Shown: positions 1 through 5,150 of the stretch, piece after piece | Layout of the letters: every line of letters begins with the position of its first letter | Numbering within the stretch: position 1 is the stretch's first letter | From: Peptococcaceae bacterium UBA2264 | GTDB taxonomy: Bacteria > Bacillota > Desulfitobacteriia > Desulfitobacteriales > Desulfitobacteriaceae | Assembly: GCA_002347475.1 (NCBI GenBank) | Contig: DDXI01000040.1 | Location: forward strand, 1-5,516 | Direction: 5' to 3' | Length of the DNA stretch: 5,516 bases | The notes under the pieces: model-generated | Database searches by the model: none | The model's input: only the letters and a program-made list of their open reading frames with translations | What the model was told of the DNA's origin: nothing | Translations under genes and position numbers: made by a program

Positions 1-341
1 GGACGATACAAAACATCTTCCGAAACGGCAAGGAGATTTAACTCCCGCATAAGCTCCCACTGAAGATAATCCGGACATATGCTCTCAACTACATGAATGG
101 TATCGTTTTTCTTGTCTGCCACTTCGTACGGAAAATATTCGAAGCTGACACTTGCGGAAATACTGCCGCTGTATTCGTATTTGCCAAGCAACAAATGGAG
201 AAAGGTTGTCTTCCCTCTGCCGTTTCTACCGGTGAAGCCCAATTTCCAATCGGTGTCTATCTGAAAGCTTACATTCTCAAAGATATTATCGCAACTTCCC
301 TCATAGGCAAAGGTGAGATTAATAACATTTATCAGAGACAT
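1..341 (-). CDS. ABC-F ribosomal protection protein, Lsa-like, partial (N-terminal 113 codons)
   Basis: This is the start of a cytoplasmic ABC-F ATPase; the gene continues past the left edge. The protein begins MSLINVINLTFAYEG and carries a Walker A motif, GRNGRGKTT, at residues 38-46 of the first ATP-binding domain. No membrane segment is seen. Opening and Walker A surroundings (DTDWKLGF, then the Gly-Arg-Gly-Lys core) resemble the Lsa/CplR type of ABC-F proteins. These bind the ribosomal E site and dislodge lincosamides, streptogramin A and pleuromutilins. The ATG at 339-341 is chosen because AGGAGG (350-355 on the plus strand) lies 8 bases upstream. The frame stays open upstream to a GTG at 510-512, but that stretch is regulatory leader. 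Expression is probably controlled by the attenuator at 368-397. The signature, linker and second ATPase domain lie outside the window, so the exact subgroup and resistance spectrum cannot be told. Confidence 0.88.
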   Translation of the reverse strand, partial: MSLINVINLTFAYEGSCDNIFENVSFQIDTDWKLGFTGRNGRGKTTFLHLLLGKYEYSGSISASVSFEYFPYEVADKKNDTIHVVESICPDYLQWELMRELNLLAVSEDVLYR

Positions 342-367
342 GATTTTATCCTCCTGTGTAAAATTAT

Positions 368-397
368 GAGCTGCAAGAAAGCTAATTCTTGCAGCTC
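368..397 (-). terminator. Attenuator hairpin in front of the ABC-F gene
   Basis: A perfect 12-bp stem (GAGCTGCAAGAA with TTCTTGCAGCTC) closes a 6-base loop at 380-385. Read on the minus strand it is followed by ATAATTTTA, a short, imperfect U-tract, and then by the ribosome binding site of the ABC-F gene. A terminator-like hairpin between leader and gene is the usual layout of antibiotic-responsive ABC-F genes. Its downstream arm can instead pair with 472-481, a 10-bp perfect match, which would form an antiterminator. The weak U-tract leaves open that it acts partly on translation. Confidence 0.75.
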
Positions 398-426
398 GCA
401 AATACACAGCAAAGCCAGATCCACAT
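382..426 (-). CDS. Candidate leader peptide MWIWLCCVFASCKN for attenuation
   Basis: A 14-codon frame starts with ATG at 424-426 and ends with TAG at 382-384. The stop codon sits in the loop of the attenuator hairpin and the last five sense codons lie on or at the edge of its upstream arm. A ribosome stalled here would cover that arm and free the downstream arm for the alternative pairing with 472-481. The peptide is hydrophobic, rich in Trp and Cys, and unlike a normal protein start. I see no good Shine-Dalgarno sequence before the ATG, which is the main argument against it. The position of the stop relative to the hairpin is the main argument for it. Confidence 0.5.
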   Translation of the reverse strand: MWIWLCCVFASCKN

Positions 427-471
427 AGGATATGGTAAGGATGTATTATTTGAGTGAAAAGAGATACCTGA

Positions 472-481
472 CTTTCTTGCA
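472..481 (-). promoter_or_regulatory. Candidate antiterminator arm of the ABC-F leader
   Basis: On the minus strand this segment reads TGCAAGAAAG. It is perfectly complementary to CTTTCTTGCA at 372-381, which is most of the downstream arm plus two loop bases of the attenuator hairpin. The two pairings cannot coexist. The 12-bp terminator should win unless a ribosome covers its upstream arm. This is inferred from complementarity only. Confidence 0.5.
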
Positions 482-604
482 TAAGCACAACAAAACTAAC
501 GGTATTTTCCACCGTTTTATAATTTCATTATGCTTTATATAATTTAGCAAGAAAAATTACGCATCTTTTCAGCTCCAATCTTTTTCATTTTATTAGATAG
601 ACTA

Positions 605-833
605 GAAAAAAGCAATATGGTTAAAGCTTTACTTTTAGCCCCGGTGCCGTTGTTTGCTGGACCCGATAACTTTCAAGTCACCCTGGACCCTTCGCCGCAG
701 GTACAGAAGGCAGGATGTTAGCGGCAATTAAGCTGCTAAAGCGTAATTCTCGTTTGCAATTATGAAAGTCCACCGTTAATGAGACCAGGTGGAATCTCGA
801 CGAGACCAGGTGGAATCTCGACGCGCAACCCCT
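605..833 (-). ncRNA. ssrA: tmRNA (ssrA) remnant: mRNA-like and pseudoknot domain without the tRNA-like domain
   Basis: The minus strand contains a tmRNA tag frame at 728-757: GCA AAC GAG AAT TAC GCT TTA GCA GCT TAA, encoding ANENYALAA and a stop, nearly the classical tag. Upstream is an H-type pseudoknot in the position of PK1, with stem 1 GAGA/TCTC and loop CCACC pairing with GGTGG (772-776), preceded by GGTTGCGCGTCGAG, like the usual tmRNA sequence there. After the stop, GCCGC (721-725) pairs with GCGGC (694-698), and GGTGACTT can pair with AAGTTATC in the following hairpin (666-683). A working tmRNA also needs a 5' GGGG...TTCGAC segment and a 3' T-arm with CCA, which fold into an alanine tRNA mimic. 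I find neither within this stretch or its flanks. It is therefore probably a decayed or displaced copy, with the working gene elsewhere. The outer limits given are approximate. Confidence 0.75.
781..822. repeat. 21-bp perfect tandem duplication
   Basis: The unit GAGACCAGGTGGAATCTCGAC occurs twice without a gap, at 781-801 and 802-822. In the tmRNA sense each copy holds one complete stem 1 and loop of the first pseudoknot, but only the copy at 781-801 lies next to the matching GGTGG strand. It is probably a slippage duplication inside the tmRNA remnant. Confidence 0.95.
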
Positions 834-838
834 GGATC

Positions 839-1306
839 TTATGGATGGATTTCTGTAATACTATTAGCAGTGACTATAATAAAAGTAAATCTAACCCCTT
901 GATCACGTAATATTCTTATTTCTTCACTATGTTTTAGCCAGATATGCGGTTCCCATTTTGACGCGAAAAAATAAACTTCGTCATTGATTCCTTTACATTT
1001 GATTCCAGCTTGATAAAGGATTTCACCAAGTCTTTCTTCGAAATCGTCCTGAGCGTAACACTTAGCCACTAATACAGGAAAACAAGCACCTTTAAAATTG
1101 CCTGGTATATGATTAATGTATCCTTCTCCATAACCAGCTGGTTTTGCTTTCTCATTGATATCTCCTGTTTCAATATCCTTTTTGATATCTTCCAGCATGG
1201 AAATAAAATATTCCTGCATGTACGGCTTACTCGTTGGATTTTCCGAAATTATTCTTACAAGATCCAAAGCTATTTTATCAAGGTTGGATCTCTCTTTATC
1301 AGGCAT
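839..1306 (-). CDS. Hypothetical protein, 155 residues, downstream of a c-di-GMP riboswitch
   Basis: I do not recognise the family. The protein begins MPDKERSNLDKIAL and is a mixed, charged, probably cytoplasmic protein without signal peptide or membrane segment. The N-terminal 55 residues look helical and acidic-basic. The middle has a Gly-rich stretch (AGYGEGYINHIPGNFKGA). The C-terminal third is richer in aromatic and hydrophobic residues, with SKWEPHIWLKH followed by a predicted beta strand VRFTFIIVTA. The ATG at 1304-1306 is well supported: GAGGAG (1314-1319) lies 7 bases upstream. The gene sits behind a class I c-di-GMP riboswitch and terminator (1396-1548), so it is likely an effector in a cyclic-di-GMP response, though what it does is unknown. 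Its stop codon lies about five bases from the tmRNA remnant, so the natural C-terminus could have been altered by a rearrangement. Confidence 0.8.
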   Translation of the reverse strand: MPDKERSNLDKIALDLVRIISENPTSKPYMQEYFISMLEDIKKDIETGDINEKAKPAGYGEGYINHIPGNFKGACFPVLVAKCYAQDDFEERLGEILYQAGIKCKGINDEVYFFASKWEPHIWLKHSEEIRILRDQGVRFTFIIVTANSITEIHP

Positions 1307-1339
1307 ATTAACACTCCTCTGTTATTGTTATCTTACTTT

Positions 1340-1345
1340 ATTATA
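1340..1345 (-). promoter_or_regulatory. Possible -10 element upstream of the 155-residue protein
   Basis: A perfect TATAAT on the minus strand lies 33 bases before the start codon, downstream of the riboswitch terminator. Only weak -35 matches (ATACTG or ACTGAT) are found at suitable distance, partly overlapping the palindrome TATCGCGATA at 1366-1375. It could give transcription that bypasses the riboswitch, or be chance in AT-rich DNA. Confidence 0.35.
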
Positions 1346-1395
1346 AACCGTTTTTGAATAATCAGTATCGCGATATTTGTCGTCTGTAATAATTA

Positions 1396-1438
1396 AAGGG
1401 TACTGTGCTGAAACTTGATAGTTTCGGTACGGCCCCTT
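1396..1438 (-). terminator. Intrinsic terminator of the c-di-GMP riboswitch
   Basis: On the minus strand a long imperfect stem has an inner helix GAAACT/AGTTTC around a 4-base loop, continues through seven pairs including G-U pairs, skips two mismatches and closes with the GGG/CCC end. It is followed by TTTAATTATT, a broken U-tract. It begins about 24 bases after the riboswitch aptamer, the usual place of the expression platform. On the plus strand no U-tract follows. Confidence 0.65.
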
Positions 1439-1461
1439 ACATGCAAAAACTTGTTCTAATA

Positions 1462-1548
1462 ATATTTCGGCAACTGGCTGCCATAGATTTTAAAAATCTT
1501 TAGGCCCTAAAGCTTTGCGTCACTGCCTTTCTGCAGTTTTGCCTTTTC
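1462..1548 (-). promoter_or_regulatory. Cyclic-di-GMP-I (GEMM-I) riboswitch aptamer
   Basis: Read on the minus strand, the conserved blocks of the GEMM-I aptamer appear in order. They are GGCAAA (1538-1543), a stem capped by a GAAA tetraloop (1528-1531), GACGCAAAGC (1512-1521), GGGCCTAAAG (1498-1507), a short variable AT hairpin, and GGCAGCCAGTTGCC (1469-1482) followed by GAA. Both helices and the tetraloop with its receptor-like helix are intact. This class binds the second messenger cyclic-di-GMP and in Clostridia often controls transcription termination. The terminator at 1396-1438 and then the 155-residue protein gene follow. Whether ligand turns the gene on or off cannot be read from the sequence alone. 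Confidence 0.92.
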
Positions 1549-1571
1549 CAGATCTTTTCATTTTTTGTGTC

Positions 1572-1604
1572 ATACTAGAAATTTCGCTTATTATCTATAA
1601 GCGA
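1572..1604 (-). promoter_or_regulatory. Possible promoter for the riboswitch transcript, overlapping an inverted repeat
   Basis: On the minus strand TTATAG (1595-1600) and TAGTAT (1572-1577) are 17 bases apart and sit just upstream of the aptamer. The -35 match is poor. An 8-bp inverted repeat, TCGCTTAT/ATAAGCGA (1584-1604, 5-base spacer), overlaps the -35 region and spacer and could be a repressor operator. Confidence 0.4.
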
Positions 1605-1909
1605 TCCATCTTGTTGACATCCCCCAAGTTAATCTCATAATAACCTTTCGCCCTCGGAACAGTCAAAGTATTACCAAGGCCATATTTTCTGATATTGCCT
1701 TATTTTGGGAAAGCTCATACATTTTTCTTTTGTTATTATCAATTTTCATGCTATTCTTGACTAATGCTGTACATGCAGCATTGGTTCTTAAAACAACCTG
1801 ATTTCCTAATTGGTGGAAATTCCAAGTTAAAGTTACCCCGAAAACAGGGCCAGATTCCGAAATGTAGTGCCGCACAATATTTGATATATGTATGTAATAC
1901 TAATTCGCG
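1605..1909. other. About 300 bases with no recognisable gene
   Basis: No supported coding region is seen on either strand. A plus-strand promoter-like pair, TTGACA (1614-1619) and CATAAT (1636-1641) with 16 bases between, faces the transposase remnant some 340 bases away. An inverted repeat, AATGCTG/CAGCATT, is at 1763-1782. A GTG-started frame of 70 codons at 1663-1875 on the minus strand has no ribosome binding site and no protein-like features. The stretch looks like remains of earlier rearrangement. Confidence 0.5.
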
Positions 1910-1918
1910 TATAATATA

Positions 1919-1947
1919 TTACATTTTATTCCTGTTTATGTTATAAT
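1919..1947 (+). promoter_or_regulatory. Extended -10 promoter of the transposase remnant
   Basis: TGTTATAAT (1939-1947) is a perfect extended -10 element; TTACAT at 1919-1924, 17 bases from the -10 hexamer, is a weak -35. It lies about 35 bases before the transposase ATG, whose ribosome binding site is AAGGGTG (1966-1972), rather far from the start. Another TATAAT is at 1910-1915. With no terminator seen in between, this promoter could also feed the trp genes. Confidence 0.55.
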
Positions 1948-1982
1948 AAATACATACCAAACTATAAGGGTGTGTATTAGAA

Positions 1983-2474
1983 ATGCGAAGAAAATCCTTT
2001 ACTGCGGAGCAAATTGACGAAATTTTAAAAGCAGAAAAAGAAGCAAGCAATAAATATGAGATAAAACGGTTATTTGTATTACGACTTAGGGCCATAGAGA
2101 ATATGCCGGCAAAAGAGATAGCAAAAATTGTAGGATATCCTGCCGCAACAATAAACAATATAATCAGCAAGTATTTCAAAACAGGCATGAAATCAGTACT
2201 CGGTGAAAACCGTAAAGGTGGAAATAAAAGATACCTTACGGATAATGAAGAAAAGGAATTTCTTCAAGTATTTGAATCGCAAGCAAAAGACGGAAAGACA
2301 CTGATTGTATCAGATATAAAGAATGCCTATGAGAAAATCATCGGTAAAGAAGTCCCTAAATCAACAATATACAGGATGCTAAAAAGACAAGGTTGGCGAA
2401 AAATAATGCCCAGAAGCAAGCATCCCAAGTCAAAGCCTGAAGAATTTAGCGCTTATAAAAAAAATCAAGGATAA
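1983..2474 (+). pseudogene. IS630-family transposase, N-terminal part only
   Basis: The 163-residue frame begins MRRKSFTAEQIDEILKAEKE and matches the N-terminal DNA-binding half of IS630-family transposases. A first helix-turn-helix lies near residues 39-60 (MPAKEIAKIVGYPAATINNII). A second winged-helix segment near residues 117-137 contains KSTIYRMLKRQGWRK, followed by the typical MPRSKHPKSKPEE linker. The catalytic DDE domain, with its conserved FxDExG region, is absent; full proteins have about 340 residues. The frame ends shortly after a run of eight A (2457-2464). In the next frame, beginning ATC at 2464, the text KIKDKIIQMVNFTKNVV still looks like transposase linker, up to about 2510. 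An extra base in the A-run is therefore likely, or slippage there. After about 2510 the sequence becomes trpA. The element cannot transpose by itself; the N-terminal domain could still be made and bind IS ends. Confidence 0.85.
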
Positions 2475-2522
2475 GATAATCCAAATGGTAAATTTTACTA
2501 AGAATGTAGTGGCAAAAAAACT

Positions 2523-2684
2523 TCGACACCTGAACAGGCTGGCAGTATGGTGAATCTATCCGATGGTGCAATCGTCGGTAGCGCAATTGTAAAGCTGGTC
2601 GCAAAGTACAGAAAAGGCTGTATTAACTACGTCTCAGAATATGTACGCAGCATGAAAAAAGGCATTGAAGCTGCCGTTAAATAA
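2523..2684 (+). pseudogene. trpA: trpA remnant: last 53 codons of tryptophan synthase alpha chain
   Basis: The frame reads STPEQAGSMVNLSDGAIVG, then SAIVKLVAKY and an amphipathic C-terminal helix ending IEAAVK and TAA. This is the end of tryptophan synthase alpha subunit, where (I)STPEQ and DG-IVGSAIVK are conserved and form the phosphate-binding loop and last strand of the TIM barrel. The enzyme splits indole-3-glycerol phosphate. The first roughly 200 residues, with the catalytic Glu and Asp, are gone. The preceding bases join transposase sequence between about 2511 and 2522. Immediately before STPEQ the codons give GKKT instead of the expected GFGI, so the break lies there. The fragment sits 39 bases before trpD, so trpA probably once preceded trpD in this operon. 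Confidence 0.88.
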
Positions 2685-2723
2685 ATTATTTAAAAGCAGA
2701 TAATATTTAAGGAGAATACTATT

Positions 2724-3749
2724 ATGTATAAAAATATCTTGAACAAGGCAACAACCCACAAGGAACTCTCTGAAAAAGAGATTTTTGGACTCATCAGCGC
2801 CATCAACAATGATGAAGTCAGCAACGTTCAGATCGCCGGTTTCCAGGTCGCACTACTAATGAAAGGTTCTTCACTTAAGGAAATTGGTTACATCGCAAAA
2901 GCAATGCGTGAAAACTGTGTTCCCCTGAGGCCTAATACGAAAGAAGATCTAATGGACACCTGCGGTACTGGCGGCGGCCTGAGCACGTTCAATATTTCCA
3001 CAGCAACAGCCATTGTTGCAGCAGCAGCAGGTATTCCCATTGCGAAGCATGGCAGCCGTTCTATTTCAAGCCTCTCTGGCAGCGCTGATGTGCTGGAGGC
3101 TCTCGGTGTCAATATCAATCTTACGCCCGCACAGGCTGAAAAACTGATTGAGGATATAGGCATTGCTTTTCTCTACGCACCTTTGTTCCATCCGGTCATG
3201 TGTAAGGTTCTCCCTGCTGAATCTGATCTTGGTATCAAAACTATTTTTTATACCATCATTGGTCCATTGATCAACCCCGCTTTTGCACCCAGACATCTTC
3301 TTGGCGTTTACAAACCAGAGCTTCTTGATACTGTGGCCCATGTGGCCAAAGATCTGGGATACACAAATGCCATGTTTGTGCATGGTCTGGATGGTCTTGA
3401 TGAAATCTCTCTCATCGGCAAAACAAGAATCAATGAGCTGAAAGATGGCGAGATCACAACTTATGAGATTCAGCCAGAGGACTTTGGTATAGAGCGCTGC
3501 ACATTAGAAGCGATTAAAACAGGCACTCCCGAGGAAAACGCAAAAACGATCCGTGGAGTTTTCTCCGGCGAAATTATTGGTCCCAAACGCAATGCTATCA
3601 TTCTCAATGCTTCCGGCGCATTGAAGGTCGGAGGAAAAGCAGCCAGTTTTGAAGAAGGCATTGCCCTCGCTAACAAACTGATTGACAGTGGTGCCGCGGC
3701 AGAAAAACTGAATCAACTTTGTAAAATATCCAACTTGTTTGTGGGGTAA
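2724..3749 (+). CDS. trpD: Anthranilate phosphoribosyltransferase-like protein
   Basis: The 341 residues have the full length of TrpD, which joins anthranilate to PRPP giving phosphoribosylanthranilate and pyrophosphate in the cytoplasm. Residues 78-92 (DTCGTGGGLSTFNIS) form the PRPP-binding glycine loop, 108-128 (KHGSR to GSADVLEALG) the next conserved block, and 223-229 (DGLDEIS) includes the metal-binding Asp-Glu. The N-terminal helical domain (1-65) is typical. Two positions are odd. The usual KHGNR is KHGSR, and the usual LGxRTxFNxLGPL is LGIKTIFYTIIGPL, so the Asn and Arg expected to contact anthranilate are Ser111 and Lys172. The ATG is supported by AAGGAG (2709-2714). A weak promoter (TTGAAG 2665-2670, TATTTA 2687-2692) may drive it; otherwise it depends on read-through from the transposase promoter. 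It heads a tight operon with trpC and trpF. Confidence 0.9.
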   Translation: MYKNILNKATTHKELSEKEIFGLISAINNDEVSNVQIAGFQVALLMKGSSLKEIGYIAKAMRENCVPLRPNTKEDLMDTCGTGGGLSTFNISTATAIVAAAAGIPIAKHGSRSISSLSGSADVLEALGVNINLTPAQAEKLIEDIGIAFLYAPLFHPVMCKVLPAESDLGIKTIFYTIIGPLINPAFAPRHLLGVYKPELLDTVAHVAKDLGYTNAMFVHGLDGLDEISLIGKTRINELKDGEITTYEIQPEDFGIERCTLEAIKTGTPEENAKTIRGVFSGEIIGPKRNAIILNASGALKVGGKAASFEEGIALANKLIDSGAAAEKLNQLCKISNLFVG

Positions 3750-3753
3750 ACAA

Positions 3754-4461
3754 ATGAATACTAAATTTTCAGATGCGCTAATAGCTAGAAAACAGGCAGG
3801 GTTTATTCCCGTCATTCCAGATATTAAATGTACTTCCCCCAAGATTGGTGATCTGCTCCGGGGAAGAGATCCATTGGAATCGGCAAAGTTACTGGCTGAA
3901 GCAGGTGCGCCTGCACTGTCGGTAGTAACTGAGTGTAATGCCTTTGGCGGCTCCATAGAACTTCTGAAGCGAATTGCGAAGGGAACCAAACTTCCTGTAC
4001 TCCGCAAGGATTTTATCACGTGCACAGATGATCTGAAAATCACAAAGGATTGTGGTGCAGAGGCGATACTACTTATATGTGCTATACAAACGTTTCCATC
4101 ACTGGTGGAACTGTATAACGAAGCGTTGAAAATCGGACTCGAGCCATTGGTTGAGGCTCATACGGAAGAAGAATTGATCTGGGCCGGTAACATCGGTGCA
4201 AAACTTGTGGGCATCAACAATCGTAATATCCTTGAACTTGAAAAAGATGACGGAACCGTTTCTGCCACAGAGTTTCTGGCCGCATATACACCAAAAAATG
4301 CAATACTGATCAGTGAAAGTTCCATTCAAACCCCCGCGGAAGCACAAGCGGCAGTTAGAGCTGGTGCCGATGCGTTACTTATCGGAACAGCAATCTGGCA
4401 GGCAGAAAACATGTGTGAGTGCTATCTGGCTCTCAGCAAAGGACCAGGAGATCACGTTTAA
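3754..4461 (+). CDS. trpC: Indole-3-glycerol phosphate synthase-like protein
   Basis: The 235-residue (beta/alpha)8 protein belongs to the TrpC family, which closes and decarboxylates carboxyphenylaminodeoxyribulose phosphate to indole-3-glycerol phosphate. Seen are IKCTSP with Lys25, VLRKDF with the catalytic Lys85, LVEAH with Glu134, GINNRN (153-158), ISESSI (186-191) and the phosphate loop GADALLIG (204-211). Departures are Asp23 where family members have the catalytic Glu of AE(V/I)K, TSPKIGDLL instead of ASPSKG, and SESS instead of SESG. The N-terminus is about 15-20 residues shorter than usual, so the phosphate-binding N-terminal helix is reduced. The ATG at 3754 is preferred over an upstream TTG at 3739, because it lies 4 bases after the trpD stop and behind GTGGGG (3741-3746), a modest ribosome binding site. 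It is probably translationally coupled to trpD. Confidence 0.88.
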   Translation: MNTKFSDALIARKQAGFIPVIPDIKCTSPKIGDLLRGRDPLESAKLLAEAGAPALSVVTECNAFGGSIELLKRIAKGTKLPVLRKDFITCTDDLKITKDCGAEAILLICAIQTFPSLVELYNEALKIGLEPLVEAHTEEELIWAGNIGAKLVGINNRNILELEKDDGTVSATEFLAAYTPKNAILISESSIQTPAEAQAAVRAGADALLIGTAIWQAENMCECYLALSKGPGDHV

Positions 4462-5141
4462 TGAGCAGCATCAAAGTGAAAATATGTGGTTTGAAACGCA
4501 AAAATGACGTACAAGTGTGCATGAATCTGGGTGTGGATATTCTCGGTTTTGTTACGGAATACCCCCTTCCAGTTCCTTGGAACTTGAGCCGCACCGAGGC
4601 GTTGCCGTTGTTGAGCATGGTCCAATCTCAGCACCGAAGCTGCATTGTTACAGGAGGTGCTCCCGAAAAGGTGATCGAACTGGCTTCCAGCCTGCGCCCG
4701 TCCATGGTGCAGCTTCATTACAATGAAACGCTGGAGGATACCATAATGATCTCTGAAGCACTTCATGAACTGAATATTGATGTGATCAAGACCGTTCCTC
4801 CTGGAGTCGAAGACCGCATCTTCCAGTTTGGCACTTCAGATATTGAAACAATTGTAGCGGAACTCTGTAAAACCAGCCTCTACGGATTGCTTGCAGATTC
4901 ACGAGTTCCGGCAAATGCATCTGAAAATAGCACCAGGCTGGATCTGGATTTCTGCATTGAGATCATCAACCGGTCTTCAAAGCCCGTCATAATTGCAGGC
5001 GGAATAAATGCCGATAATGTCTGCAGTCTTGTGACGCAGACAGGCACAGAATTCATCGATATCATGACCGGTGTAGAGAGTAGCCCCGGCGAAAAGGATG
5101 CTGCATTGCTGTCTCGTCTGTTATCGTCTATTCGTAATTAA
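4461..5141 (+). CDS. trpF: Phosphoribosylanthranilate isomerase-like protein
   Basis: The 226-residue TIM-barrel protein matches TrpF, which performs the Amadori rearrangement between the TrpD and TrpC steps. KICGL carries the general-base Cys9, VQLH is at 83-86, LLADS includes Asp146 as the likely general acid, and IIAGGINADNV (177-187) with TGVESSPGEKD (203-213) form the phosphate site. Departures are clear. Strand 2 reads GFVTEYPLPVPWNLS where GFxFxxxSxR is usual, VQLHGDE is VQLHYNE, and the GGTG loop after the Asp is replaced by RVPANASENSTRLD. The ATG at 4461 overlaps the trpC stop by one base (TAATG) and follows AGGAG (4446-4450) at 10 bases. An upstream in-frame ATG at 4419 has no such support. 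It is the last gene of the operon. Confidence 0.85.
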   Translation: MSSIKVKICGLKRKNDVQVCMNLGVDILGFVTEYPLPVPWNLSRTEALPLLSMVQSQHRSCIVTGGAPEKVIELASSLRPSMVQLHYNETLEDTIMISEALHELNIDVIKTVPPGVEDRIFQFGTSDIETIVAELCKTSLYGLLADSRVPANASENSTRLDLDFCIEIINRSSKPVIIAGGINADNVCSLVTQTGTEFIDIMTGVESSPGEKDAALLSRLLSSIRN

Positions 5142-5150
5142 TAAACTCCA

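Noticed and set aside
93..428. Plus-strand open frame of 111 codons
   Set aside because: It lies antisense to the ABC-F gene and its leader, which have Walker A, ribosome binding site and regulatory hairpin on the minus strand; the plus frame has no such support.
342..512. N-terminal extension of the ABC-F protein from an in-frame GTG at 510-512
   Set aside because: The frame is open for 57 codons upstream, but the strong AGGAGG just before the ATG at 341 and the family-typical start MSLI favour the short form; the extension would run through the attenuator hairpin.
781..822. CRISPR-like or iteron repeats
   Set aside because: Only two directly adjoining copies without spacers, located inside a tmRNA-like sequence.
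1109..1357. Plus-strand open frames overlapping the 155-residue protein
   Set aside because: They lack ribosome binding sites and mirror the minus-strand gene, which has a strong GAGGAG site.
1663..1875. Minus-strand frame of 70 codons with GTG start
   Set aside because: No Shine-Dalgarno sequence, low-complexity intergenic surroundings and no recognisable motif; I could not tell it from chance.
1919..2188. Minus-strand frame of 89 codons
   Set aside because: It is antisense to the transposase helix-turn-helix region, whose plus-strand protein matches the IS630 family.
3504..4043. Minus-strand frame of 179 codons across trpD and trpC
   Set aside because: Both plus-strand proteins have clear family motifs here; the minus frame is a shadow of them.
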